Assembly: GCF_030269645.1 (NCBI RefSeq)
Contig: NZ_BSTR01000024.1
Location: forward strand, 19,364-83,363
Origin: Actinokineospora sp. NBRC 105648
Lineage (GTDB): Bacteria; Actinomycetota; Actinomycetes; Mycobacteriales; Pseudonocardiaceae
Direction: 5' to 3'
DNA length: 64,000 nt
Below the pieces are notes generated by a model. The model was not told the origin of the DNA, did not search any database, and was given only the letters and a program-made list of their open reading frames with translations. Shown here one piece after another: positions 52,809-61,444 of this stretch. Positions within the stretch are counted from its first letter, which is position 1. Each line of letters starts with the position of its first letter. The position numbers and the translations under genes were made by a program.

Positions 52809-53161
52809 GACTCCTCGACGGTCACCTCGTCGACCGGCAGGTCGTCCGCGCGCCGCCACTTGAGCTTCACCTCGAACTGGCCCTGGACGCCGGTGCGGGC
52901 GATCACCGCGCCCGCCTCGACGTCGAGCTTCATGCCGAACTTCAGCTCCACCTCGTCCGGCGCGCGGGTCATCGAGCTGAACTGGGTCAGCGCCGCCGCG
53001 GCGGCGTCGCGGACCTGGCCCACGGCGTTCTCGAACACCGTGCGGGCCTCGGTCATCACCTTGCCCGGCCTGCTCGCCCGGGCCACCCCCGGCACCTCGT
53101 CCACCTCGACGAGCACGGAACCGCCGTCCGCCAAGGGAAATCGCGCTATCTCCACAGCCAC
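52805..53161 (-). CDS. Trypco1-like (CU044_2847-family) protein
   Basis: About 118 residues. The pattern VEIARFPLADGGSVLVEVDE, a helix (TVFENAVGQVRDAAAAALTQ) and VELKFGMKLDVEAGAVIART, ending in FEVKLKWRR, matches the trypsin-co-occurring domain 1 found beside trypsin-like and NTPase effectors in bacterial conflict systems. GTG at 53161 with GAGGAG eight bases upstream; an ATG further out extends the frame. It is the last gene of the six-gene operon, whose first gene encodes a trypsin-like protease, so the co-occurrence holds here. Molecular role unknown. Confidence 0.75.
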   Translation of the reverse strand: MAVEIARFPLADGGSVLVEVDEVPGVARASRPGKVMTEARTVFENAVGQVRDAAAAALTQFSSMTRAPDEVELKFGMKLDVEAGAVIARTGVQGQFEVKLKWRRADDLPVDEVTVEES

Positions 53162-53177
53162 AACGGTTTCTCCTCGC

Positions 53178-54347
53178 TCAGCGCGCGTTTCCGCACGGTA
53201 GGTCCAGCCGGGCCTCGGTGACACCCGCGTCTGTCTTGTCAAGGCGTGCGAGCACGTCGGGCAGCCGCCCGGGGTCTTCCAGCACGTTCAGCACGGCCTG
53301 CTCGAAGGCGGTGCGCTGGACGACCGGCATCAGGTCGGAGGCGTCGAAGCACAGCTTGTTCGACTGGGCCAACGCGGTCTGCACCATCGACTCGGAGGAC
53401 CCTGGGACCTCCCGGTCCTGCCGGACCTGCGGGTCGACCGGGAACCCGGAACCCGACTCCAGCCACGCGCGCTGGGTGTCGCGGCTCGCGAGCTTGCCGA
53501 GCACCGCGGTGGCCGCGTCGCCCCTGGTCACCAGGGCGGCGAAGTCCGCGGACACCACGGTCCCGACGCCGGTGTCGAAGCGGCGCGGGGTGAACGGCCG
53601 GTAGTCACCGAGCACATAGGACGATCGGCGGTCGTTCTGGCAGGTGCCGCGCGGGTCGAGCAGCGGCAGCCCGGTGTTCGAGTCGGCGAACTTGTTCAGC
53701 AGCACCGCCTTCGAGCCGCCGCGCACCTTGGCCACGTAGTCCTTGAGCCAGCTCGACCACGCCGAGCGCACCTGGTCGCCGGTCCACGGGACCTGGCCCG
53801 CGGCCCACTTGCGGTAGGTGCCCGGACCCCCGTCGCGCAGCAGGATGTCCTCGACCCAGTCCGTGCCCGGCCAGCCGGGGGCGGAGGCGTCGCCGACCCC
53901 CATGCACCACTCCTCGCCCGGTCGCTTGGCCCAGGTGAGGCTCTTGAGCTGGGCTTTCACCGCGACGCCGTAGCGCGGGCCGCGCGCCGAGCCGAGCCGC
54001 TCCCAGACGTTCCACGGGTAGGGGTGCTCGGCGGAGTCGATCGGCTGCACGAGTCCCTGCCGGGCGTACTCGGCCAGCTCACCCAGGCTGGGCATGATCA
54101 CGATGTCGGCGGGTTTGCCCTGTGCCAGGCCGAGTTCGAGCACCTGCCGGTACGACGAGGTGCCGACCGGCACGATCCGGTAGGGCTCGCCGTCGTCCAG
54201 CTTGTCGAGGATGGCCTTGAACGCGGTCTCCTCGGCCCCGCTCCAGGGGTGCAGGACGGTCACCGTGGTGGTGCTGAAGTTCGCGCAGCCGGACAGGACC
54301 GCGGCCGTCAGGACGAGGGTGGCGAGCAGTGCACCGCGGCGGCTCAT
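53178..54347 (-). CDS. Extracellular solute-binding lipoprotein
   Basis: About 389 residues with a lipoprotein signal (GALLATLVLTAAVLSGC, lipobox LSGC). The mature sequence resembles the SBP_bac_1/sugar-type binding proteins: VTVLHPWSGAEETAFKAILD, GKPADIVIMPSLGELAEYAR, GLVQPI and ADFAALVTRGDAATAVLGKL. No ABC transporter genes adjoin. It follows the second GlnX-like protein by an ATGA overlap, suggesting it is the ligand-binding partner of that sensor, as GlnH is for GlnX. Ligand unknown. Confidence 0.8.
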   Translation of the reverse strand: MSRRGALLATLVLTAAVLSGCANFSTTTVTVLHPWSGAEETAFKAILDKLDDGEPYRIVPVGTSSYRQVLELGLAQGKPADIVIMPSLGELAEYARQGLVQPIDSAEHPYPWNVWERLGSARGPRYGVAVKAQLKSLTWAKRPGEEWCMGVGDASAPGWPGTDWVEDILLRDGGPGTYRKWAAGQVPWTGDQVRSAWSSWLKDYVAKVRGGSKAVLLNKFADSNTGLPLLDPRGTCQNDRRSSYVLGDYRPFTPRRFDTGVGTVVSADFAALVTRGDAATAVLGKLASRDTQRAWLESGSGFPVDPQVRQDREVPGSSESMVQTALAQSNKLCFDASDLMPVVQRTAFEQAVLNVLEDPGRLPDVLARLDKTDAGVTEARLDLPCGNAR

Positions 54348-55429
54348 CGTCGCTCGTACCGGTACTCGGCGAGCCGCGGGTGGAACCCGAGCACGACCAG
54401 CCCGATCACCAGGCCCGCCGCGATGGGCAACACGGGCAGCCAACCCCCGGCGCTCGCGTCGGCGATCTCGCTGGTGGCGGCCTTGGACCGCGCCGCGGCC
54501 GCCACGGTGTCCGGCTCGCGGCCGGGGTCGCGGACGGTGGTGCGGAACCGGTCGACGCTCGTGCCGCACCGGGTGTCCGCGCACTGGTGGTCCAGGAAGT
54601 CGCGCAGCAGCCGGTCGCCGCGCGCGCTGGTGTCCTCGACGACGGCGGTGTGGTCCGCGGCGGCACCCCGCAGCGTCGCCGCCGCGGCCCGGAGGTCGAA
54701 CCGGGCCAGCAGGCTCAGCAGCCCGGTGAACAGCACCAGCACCGCCAGCGCGGTGGCCCCGACCAGCGCGGGGTTGACCCGCCGCCGGAAGCGCACGCGC
54801 AGGACCCGTTGGCCCAGCACCAGAACCACGACAAGGGCGACGGCCAGCACCAGCGGGGCGAGGTCGACGACCGGCTTGGGGCGGATCTGCTCGTCGAGCC
54901 GCTCCTGCTGCAACCGGGCGAGGGCCTCGAGCCTGGACTGCACGTCGTCCATCAGCCCCGAGGCGTACCAGAGGTTCGCGGTGGCCAGCGGCGGCACCGT
55001 GCCCGCCGCGCGGTCCTGCTGGGCGTCGGCCTGCTCGATGAGTCCTATGTAGTCGATGAGCAGGCCCTGGATGGACAGCAGCAGCGTGCTGCCCCGCTCA
55101 CCCGCGGCGTTGTCGGCGGAGACCTCGGTGAGCGCCTGGTTCGCCAGCGCGATCTGGTTCTGGTACTGCTCACCGGGCCCGGTCAACGAGCTGCGGTCGC
55201 TCGCGAAGGTCTCGGTCACCGAGCGCTCCGCCTCAGCCAGCGCGGTGCGCGCGTTGGCGATGCCGAGCAGCGCGGGCGCGGTCGTGGTCGCGACGGCGGT
55301 CGTCTCCGCCTCAACCGAGCGGAAGGCCAGCCAGGACAACAGGAGCGTGAGCGCGGTCAGCACCACCAGGGCGTTACGCAGCAGGAGCAGGGAACGCCCG
55401 GTGGACCGGGGTGCGAGCGGCCCCTTCAC
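54344..55429 (-). CDS. GlnX-like membrane sensor (second copy)
   Basis: About 361 residues with the same order as GlnX: N-terminal helix (LRNALVVLTALTLLLSWLAF), outer helical domain, paired helices (LAPLVLAVALVVVLVLG and LVGATALAVLVLFTGLLSLL) around a basic loop VLRVRFRRRVN, a second outer domain with a cysteine pair (DHQCADTRCG), and a final helix. Sequence identity to the first copy is low but the plan is the same. GTG at 55429 overlaps the VWA stop (GTGA). It probably pairs with the lipoprotein encoded next. Confidence 0.7.
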   Translation of the reverse strand: MKGPLAPRSTGRSLLLLRNALVVLTALTLLLSWLAFRSVEAETTAVATTTAPALLGIANARTALAEAERSVTETFASDRSSLTGPGEQYQNQIALANQALTEVSADNAAGERGSTLLLSIQGLLIDYIGLIEQADAQQDRAAGTVPPLATANLWYASGLMDDVQSRLEALARLQQERLDEQIRPKPVVDLAPLVLAVALVVVLVLGQRVLRVRFRRRVNPALVGATALAVLVLFTGLLSLLARFDLRAAAATLRGAAADHTAVVEDTSARGDRLLRDFLDHQCADTRCGTSVDRFRTTVRDPGREPDTVAAAARSKAATSEIADASAGGWLPVLPIAAGLVIGLVVLGFHPRLAEYRYERR

Positions 55430-56856
55430 GCGCCGAGCCGGGTGCCGCAACCGCCGCAGAACACCGACCCGGCGGGCCAGCCGCGCTTGCAGTTCGGGCA
55501 CTCCACCGCGGGCCCGGCCGGGGCGGCGGCCCGCGGTGGGGTCTCGGTCAGCTCCGCCGACGAGGCCGGGCTCATGCTCGACAGCGTCGAGCCCACCGCC
55601 ATCGACAGCAGGTCCTCCACGGCCAGGTGCGCCTTGACCCGCACCACGCCGTTCGCCGGGTCGCCCTCGATGTCGACCAGCCTGCGCAGCCGGACGAGCA
55701 CCCGCTCGTTGCCCAGCTCGGTGGCCAGCCGCACCGCCGTGCCCCACTCGGCCGCGGCGGTGACCAGGTCGTCGCGCTCGTGCGCGGTACTGCCCGCCAG
55801 CACCGCCTCGCGCAGCTCGGTCTGCCCGGTGAAGTGCGCGATCTTCGGGTCGATCCGGCTGGACAGGTCCAGGTCGTCGGTCCAGTGCGCCAGCACGGTC
55901 GCCGGGTCGCACGCCCGGCTGAACTCGCTCGCCCCCGGTGCCCGCACCTCCAGGTCCACCCGGGCGATGCGGGTGTTGGTGTTGGCGGGCCTGCCGGTCG
56001 AGTCCACGGTGAGCCGCAGGTGGTACTCCCGGCTCTCCGCGCCCCAGGAGCCGGTGCCGAACCAGGTGGTCCGCTCGTCGACCCGCTCGCCGTGCAGCTC
56101 GGCCTCGGCGGGGTGGCGCTGGCGCACGAAGTCCAGCGTGGTCCTGGCCATCGTCTTGACCACGATCCGCAGCTCCGGCACCACCTTCTCCATCGCCGCG
56201 CCGGTCATCGCGGTGAAGTCCGCGGCCAGGTCGGCGGGTTTGCGGATGGCGTCAGCCGTGCCGTGCAGCGCCTCGGCGATGCGCAGCAGCTCCTGCGGCG
56301 CCCAGTCGGTGCCGATGCCGCGCGCGTCGCAGCTGAACTCCGACCGGCAGCTCGCCAGCACCCGGTCGAGCTCGCCCGCGGACTGGTTGTTCTGGCCGTC
56401 GGTGAGCAGGATGACGTGCCGCACGGCCAGCGGGTACTCGCCGAGCAGGGTCCTGGCCAGCCGCAGCCACTCGCCGATCGCGGTGCCGCCGGAGGCCGAG
56501 AGCCCCTGGACGGCGGCCTTCGCCGCTCGCCGGGTCTGCGCGTTCGCCCGGACCAGGCCGCGGGCCGGGTAGACCTGCCGGGCGCCCTGGGTGCCCTCGA
56601 TGACGGCGAAGAGCGCGCCGTCGCGCAGCGCGTCGACCGCCGCCTTGGTGGCCCGCCGGGCGGCGGCGATCTTGGTCTGCGGGTAGGACATCGAGCCGGA
56701 GCAGTCGATCGCGATCACCTGGGCGACCTCGGCGGCGGGACCGGCCGCGGTCGCGCCGGTGGCCGTCACGACCAGCGCGGCGTGCATCTTGTCGTCCTCT
56801 GTGGACAGGTACTCGCTCTGGCTGAGCAGCAGGCCGAAACCGGGTGCGGCGTCCAT
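55426..56856 (-). CDS. VWA-domain protein with C-terminal zinc ribbon
   Basis: About 476 residues. The VWA domain (about 45-215) carries a complete metal-dependent adhesion site: DCSGSM (DxSxS), SGGTAIGEW (Thr) and LLTDGQNN (Asp). A beta-rich middle part and a helical region (TAHERDDLVTAAAEWGTAVR) follow, and the protein ends in a zinc ribbon CPNCKRGW...CGGCGTRLG. Soluble and probably cytosolic. ATG at 56856 follows GGGAG. It lies between the kinase and the GlnX-like gene, so it may be a PknG substrate or adaptor. Confidence 0.88.
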   Translation of the reverse strand: MDAAPGFGLLLSQSEYLSTEDDKMHAALVVTATGATAAGPAAEVAQVIAIDCSGSMSYPQTKIAAARRATKAAVDALRDGALFAVIEGTQGARQVYPARGLVRANAQTRRAAKAAVQGLSASGGTAIGEWLRLARTLLGEYPLAVRHVILLTDGQNNQSAGELDRVLASCRSEFSCDARGIGTDWAPQELLRIAEALHGTADAIRKPADLAADFTAMTGAAMEKVVPELRIVVKTMARTTLDFVRQRHPAEAELHGERVDERTTWFGTGSWGAESREYHLRLTVDSTGRPANTNTRIARVDLEVRAPGASEFSRACDPATVLAHWTDDLDLSSRIDPKIAHFTGQTELREAVLAGSTAHERDDLVTAAAEWGTAVRLATELGNERVLVRLRRLVDIEGDPANGVVRVKAHLAVEDLLSMAVGSTLSSMSPASSAELTETPPRAAAPAGPAVECPNCKRGWPAGSVFCGGCGTRLGA

Positions 56857-56875
56857 GTCGTCTCCCGACGCGAGG

Positions 56876-59116
56876 TCAGCTGAAGGTGTACGGGCGGTGC
56901 TGGTTGGCCAGGTCGACCAGGTCGCAGTGGTGGTCGCGGTCATCGGCCTGCTGGGCGAGCGCGCGGTAGGACCGCTCCAGCGCCGACCGCAGCCGGTCCT
57001 CGTCCGGGCGGGTCGAGGTGGTCGCCAGCAGCCGACCGAGCTCGGCCTCCTGGACGACCGTCTCCAGCCGGGTGCGCGACTGCCCGGTCGGCGCGCCACC
57101 GTCGAGGTAGAGCCTGCCCAGCCGGGTCGTGGCGGCCCGCAGCTCCTCCGGGGTCGGGCGGGTGCCGTCGGGCAGGGTGCCGCTGAGCACCCACACGGTG
57201 GCGACCTGGGCGGCGTCGAAGTGCCGGGACACCGCGGGCGTCTCGTCCAGCTGCGCCACCGCGCCCGCCCGGTCGCCCCGGGCCAGGTGCACCCTGGCCA
57301 GGCCGAACGCGGCGCTGACCACCGAGTGGTCGCGTCGCCACACCGCCTCGTAGTACGACTCGGCCAGCGCCAGGTCGCCACTGATCTCCGCGCAGTAGGC
57401 CAGGGCCAGCTTGGGGGTGTCCTCACCGGGCAGGGCGCTGTACACCGCGTCGAAGCTCGCCCGCGCCGCCGCGGTGTCCCCGGCGGCCAGCCGCAGCAGG
57501 CCGTCGTGCCACCACAGCCGCCAGTCCAGCGTCGCCCCGAGCAGCTCGCGAGCCTGGCCCAGGCTCGTCTCCGCCGCCCCGGCGTCCTCGGCGGCCAGCG
57601 CCGCGCGGGCCCGGGCCAGGCTGGCCTCGACGGTGTGCAGGTCCGCCTCGTCCAGCTTGGCCAGCAGCCGGGACGCGTCCTCGTCCGCGGCCGCGGTGAG
57701 CACGTCGGCGGCCGGGTCGTCGGCGTACACCCGGTGCGCGGGCAGCCCGACGGCCACCGCCAGCGGCCCGGGGCGGCCGACGTCGAGCGGCAGGTCGGTC
57801 AGGTCCGTCCCCAGTGGACGGTCGAGCCAGCGGCGCAGCGGCGGCACCCGGCCGAGGCCGTCGTCGAGCAGGGTCGCGGTGGCCTCGAACTGCTCCGAGG
57901 CCACCGGCCGCTGCTTGCCGTCGCGCAGCGCGGCGATCTCGCGCTGCACCCCGCGCAGCTGCTCGGCCATCTCGGCCGCGGAGCCGAACCGGCGGTCCGG
58001 GTCGACGTCGCGGGCCCGCCCGTAGGCCCGCTTGAACGACTCGATGCCCACCGCGATCCTGGCCTGGGTGGCCAGGTGCTCGGCGGGCGGCACGTGCTGG
58101 CCGGTCCGGTCCGAAGTGGACCGGTAGAGCTGGTGCAGCGTCTCGCCGACGGTGTGGATCTCCGACTGCACGGTCAGGCCGCGCTGCTTGATCTCGTCCT
58201 CGGGCACCTGGTAGCCGCGGGTGCCGACGATCGGGCTGGTCCGGTCGCCGACCGGGCGCACCGCGCCGAGGTCGATCAGCTTGATCCGGTTGACCCGCCT
58301 GCCCTGCCGGGCCGGCCGCATGATCACGTTCTCCGGCTTGAGGTCGCAGTAGAGCAGGCCGCGCTCGTGCAGGTAGTCCAGCGCGGCCAGGACCTGCAGC
58401 GCGCAGGTGATGACGTGCTCGGTCAGCAGCGGCTCGCTCAGCTTGGGGTCGCCGTGCTGGGAGTCGTTGGCCACCGTGCTCAGCGGCAGGCCGCCGACGT
58501 ACTCCATCACGATGTAGTCGCGCTCGGCGCGGGTGTGCGCGTCGGCGTGCTTGACGAAGTTGTAGACCCCGACGATGTTCGGGTGGTCGATCTCGGTGAG
58601 CGCCCACAGCTCGGCCTCGGCCAGCGCGCTGTCGGTGGTGTCGATCAGTCCTTTGAGGACGGAGAGGCGGCCGTTGAGCCGCCTGTCCTTGGCCAGGTAG
58701 ATCCAGCCCAGGCCGCCGCGGTCGATGCAGCCGAGCACCTCGTAGCGGTTGTCCACCAGGTCACCGGTGGTGAGGCTGGGCAGGAAGGAGAACGGCGTGC
58801 CGCAGCTCAGGCAGAACCCGGCGCCCTGGTCGGGCAGCGAGTTCGGGTCCGGGCAGTCGGCGTTCGAGCAGACCCGCCTGCGCTTGGGCACCCGGAAGTC
58901 GGTCATGATCCGGCTCGACGGGTCGGGGTAGTCGAAGACCGGCAGCGAGAACGGGTCCTCGCCCAGGGACCGCCGGACGCCGCTGCCACCGGAGACCACC
59001 GAGCTGGTCGTGGTCGACGAGGACGAGGCGGCCGCTAGGGGCTCGAGCCCGCACTCGTCGCAGTAGCCGGTCTCGTCGATGCCGCCCGCGCAGCCGGACC
59101 GCACGCACTTGGTCAT
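56876..59116 (-). CDS. pknG: PknG-type serine/threonine protein kinase
   Basis: Soluble kinase of 746 residues. N-terminal extra zinc ribbon (CVRSGCAGGIDETGYCDECG), a disordered serine/threonine tract, a rubredoxin-like region (RRRVCSNADC and FCLSCGTPFSFLP), kinase domain (RGGLGWIYLAKD, VLKGLID lysine, YIVMEYVGG, LLYCDLKPENVIM, LIDLGAV) and TPR-like C terminus. This is the PknG layout; mycobacterial PknG phosphorylates GarA to control the TCA cycle and glutamate metabolism. ATG at 59116 overlaps the protease stop as ATGA. No garA is in the window. Confidence 0.95.
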   Translation of the reverse strand: MTKCVRSGCAGGIDETGYCDECGLEPLAAASSSSTTTSSVVSGGSGVRRSLGEDPFSLPVFDYPDPSSRIMTDFRVPKRRRVCSNADCPDPNSLPDQGAGFCLSCGTPFSFLPSLTTGDLVDNRYEVLGCIDRGGLGWIYLAKDRRLNGRLSVLKGLIDTTDSALAEAELWALTEIDHPNIVGVYNFVKHADAHTRAERDYIVMEYVGGLPLSTVANDSQHGDPKLSEPLLTEHVITCALQVLAALDYLHERGLLYCDLKPENVIMRPARQGRRVNRIKLIDLGAVRPVGDRTSPIVGTRGYQVPEDEIKQRGLTVQSEIHTVGETLHQLYRSTSDRTGQHVPPAEHLATQARIAVGIESFKRAYGRARDVDPDRRFGSAAEMAEQLRGVQREIAALRDGKQRPVASEQFEATATLLDDGLGRVPPLRRWLDRPLGTDLTDLPLDVGRPGPLAVAVGLPAHRVYADDPAADVLTAAADEDASRLLAKLDEADLHTVEASLARARAALAAEDAGAAETSLGQARELLGATLDWRLWWHDGLLRLAAGDTAAARASFDAVYSALPGEDTPKLALAYCAEISGDLALAESYYEAVWRRDHSVVSAAFGLARVHLARGDRAGAVAQLDETPAVSRHFDAAQVATVWVLSGTLPDGTRPTPEELRAATTRLGRLYLDGGAPTGQSRTRLETVVQEAELGRLLATTSTRPDEDRLRSALERSYRALAQQADDRDHHCDLVDLANQHRPYTFS

Positions 59117-60648
59117 CTGTGCCCCCTGTTCGCCAGTGCTTGTCGCACCGCGGCCTCGTAGGCGAGGACCGCCGCGTGCGCGGCGGCCTGGTCGACCGGC
59201 TCGGCGGCCAGCAGCTCGTCGGCCCGCCGGTACGCCGCGGCCAGCCCGATGTCCTCGCCCAGGCCCTGGTCGTTCGCCCGGGCCTGCGTCGCCACCAGGA
59301 CGCCGCGGTCGATGGACGTGCTCTCGTCGACCCTGTGCCGCCGCCGCTCCCGCCGCTCGTCCCGGCGCAGCCGCTCCTCCATCTTGGGCAGCACACCGGC
59401 GACGGCCCCCGCGTCCCGCGCGGCGGCCTTGCGCAGCGCGGTCAGCCGCAACTGCCAGTCGGTGTCGTCGGGCAGCGCCTCGACCCGCTTCGCGATCGCG
59501 GCCAGCCTGCCGGTGACCAGCTCCCCGCGCAGGTCCCGGGCCGAGGCCAGGCTGGCCGACTCGTCGTGCCGGAACCCCAGCACCAGCCGGGCGCCGCTGT
59601 CGACCATCGGCTTGAGCACCTCGTCGAGCAGCGCGACGGGCTGCTCGGCCTCGTCCACCCCGTCGAGCACGATCGTCATCGGCGGGGTGCCCGCGCGCAG
59701 CCGGTCGCTGGCGGTGTCGGCACCCTCCGCGGCCAACCCGGCCCGCTCCACGATCCGCCGCGACACCTCGTCGACGGTCCGCCCCCCGACGTCGAGCGCC
59801 AGGTCGACGCCGCCGAGGGTGCGCGCGTCCCCGGCGTCCACCCGCCCACTGGACACGGCCACCGCCTGCCGCACCGCGGCGATGTCGCGGCGCAGCACGA
59901 TCAGCACGGCCGGGCCGTCGTGCCTGCGCTCGATCCAGTCCACCAGCCGCTCGGCCTCGCCCAGCAGCTCCGGGCCCACCGCGGTGGGGGCGAAGCTGGG
60001 GTCGATCCCGCTGTCGCCGACCACCCACTCCGACACGATCGGCAGGTGCCGGACGATCGCCTCGACCGGCAACATCCAGGACAACCCCGCGGTCGCGTCG
60101 GTGTACTCGCTGACCACGATCCCCAGCACGTCCCCGGTCGCGTCATCGGCCACCCCGGCGCCGCTGAAGCCCGAGCGCACCCGGGTGTCGTTCACCGAGG
60201 ACCGGTTCATCTGCAGCCACTCGGCCCCCGCGTGCCCGGCCAACGTCATCCGGGTCCACTCACCGATGTCGAGGCCCTCGCCGGTCGGGTACCCGAGGGT
60301 GTGCACCCGCCGGTCCCAGGTGAGCGCCACCCGCCGCAACCGGGCCGCGCAGTCGGCGGGCTGGGGTGAAAGCAGCTCGAGCAGGGCGACGTCACCGCGC
60401 TCGTCGTCCATCGGCGGCACGCACAGGTTCTTGATCACCCGCGCCCGCGAACTAGGCCGCCCCGGCAACTCCACCAGGTCCACGGCGAGATCGTCGACCC
60501 CGAGGACGACGTGCGCGCAGGTCAGCACGTGCGTGCTGTCGACGAGCACCCCCGCCCCGAGAACCCGGGCAGGGTGGGACCGGCTGCGGACCCGGACCCG
60601 CCACCTCTCCCGGCCGGAATGCTCGACCGTCCCCTGGCTCGCGGTCAT
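59113..60648 (-). CDS. Trypsin-like serine protease with C-terminal NTPase-like region
   Basis: About 511 residues. The N-terminal 215 residues are a chymotrypsin fold: VLTCAHVV (His), DERGDVALLELL (Asp) and RSGFSGAGV (Ser, GFSG in place of GDSG). No signal peptide, so it is probably cytosolic. The rest resembles a degraded P-loop ATPase: PAVLIVLRRD, TIVLDGVDEAEQPV (Walker-B-like), then a charged helical tail. I see no clear Walker A. First gene of the operon with pknG; such trypsin modules appear in conflict-type clusters together with Trypco domains. ATG at 60648. Confidence 0.8.
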   Translation of the reverse strand: MTASQGTVEHSGRERWRVRVRSRSHPARVLGAGVLVDSTHVLTCAHVVLGVDDLAVDLVELPGRPSSRARVIKNLCVPPMDDERGDVALLELLSPQPADCAARLRRVALTWDRRVHTLGYPTGEGLDIGEWTRMTLAGHAGAEWLQMNRSSVNDTRVRSGFSGAGVADDATGDVLGIVVSEYTDATAGLSWMLPVEAIVRHLPIVSEWVVGDSGIDPSFAPTAVGPELLGEAERLVDWIERRHDGPAVLIVLRRDIAAVRQAVAVSSGRVDAGDARTLGGVDLALDVGGRTVDEVSRRIVERAGLAAEGADTASDRLRAGTPPMTIVLDGVDEAEQPVALLDEVLKPMVDSGARLVLGFRHDESASLASARDLRGELVTGRLAAIAKRVEALPDDTDWQLRLTALRKAAARDAGAVAGVLPKMEERLRRDERRERRRHRVDESTSIDRGVLVATQARANDQGLGEDIGLAAAYRRADELLAAEPVDQAAAHAAVLAYEAAVRQALANRGHR

Positions 60649-60959
60649 TCCAGGCACGATAAGGGAATACACACCCCCACCAGCCCCGCTTCGCGCACTC
60701 CGCCCCGTTCGGACTAGTCGATCAGTGGATTGCGGCGACAGCCAAGACCCAGCCCCCTGACCCGACAGCCGTGCGATGTGGACCACGCCGCAGACATGCC
60801 GACCGGCCGCGCCGCGGGGTGTCCGGGCCTTCGCGCGTTCACTCCGAACTGCGGCCTGACCTACTGGCAGCTGTCACCCAGGACCTTCCAGGACGACAGC
60901 CATACCCGACCCGACCCGGCACACCAGCCCGACCCGACCTCGTCCAGACCGAGCACAAC
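60649..60959. other. Intergenic region upstream of the PknG operon
   Basis: 311 bases that should hold the promoter of the six-gene minus-strand operon. I see no gene, tRNA or convincing palindrome; toward 60900 it grades into the C-rich repeat tract. Confidence 0.5.
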
Positions 60960-61330
60960 CGACCTCAGCTGACCCGTTCCGACTCAGCTGGCCCACCCAA
61001 CCCGGCCCAGTCGAACCCGGGGCCGATCCGGCCGAACCCAGCCCTGTCCAACCCAGCCCGAAACCAACTCGGCCCGGCCGAAGCCGGCCTAGCCCTGTCC
61101 AACCCAACCCAGCTCTGTCCAACCCAGCCCTGCCCAACCCAGCCCTGTCCAACCCAGCCCGAAACCAACTCGGCCCATCCGAATCCGGCCTAGCCCTGTC
61201 CAACCCAGCCCTGTCCAACCCGGCTCAGCCGAACCCGGCTCAGCCGAACCCGGCTCAGCCGAACCCGGCTCGGCCCAACCGGGCCCGGCCGAAGCTGGCC
61301 CTGCTCAGCCCGACCTAGTCCAGCCCGACC
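60960..61330. repeat. 15-bp-based minisatellite tract
   Basis: About 370 bases built on related 15-base units such as CCAACCCAGCCCTGT and CCGAACCCGGCTCAG (three near-perfect tandem copies from about 61217). A longer block containing CGAAACCAACTCGGCCC and CCGGCCTAGCCCTGTCC occurs twice, near 61060 and 61160. All frames stay partly open because the period is a multiple of three, but no start or ribosome-binding site supports a gene. Confidence 0.75.
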
Positions 61331-61444
61331 CGGCCGAGGAGCGCTGGAGCCAGTCGCGGTCCCGACTGCCGTGGTCGCCGGATGGGTGTTGATCACTGCT
61401 CGCGTTGTGGTTCGGCGATGCCGCGCCGTCCGCAGGGGTGTGGG

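Noticed and set aside
60874..61218. Minus-strand gene with GLDRA-type pentapeptide repeats
   Set aside because: Frame stays open only because the DNA period is 15; no start signal, no homology and the unit degrades at both ends.
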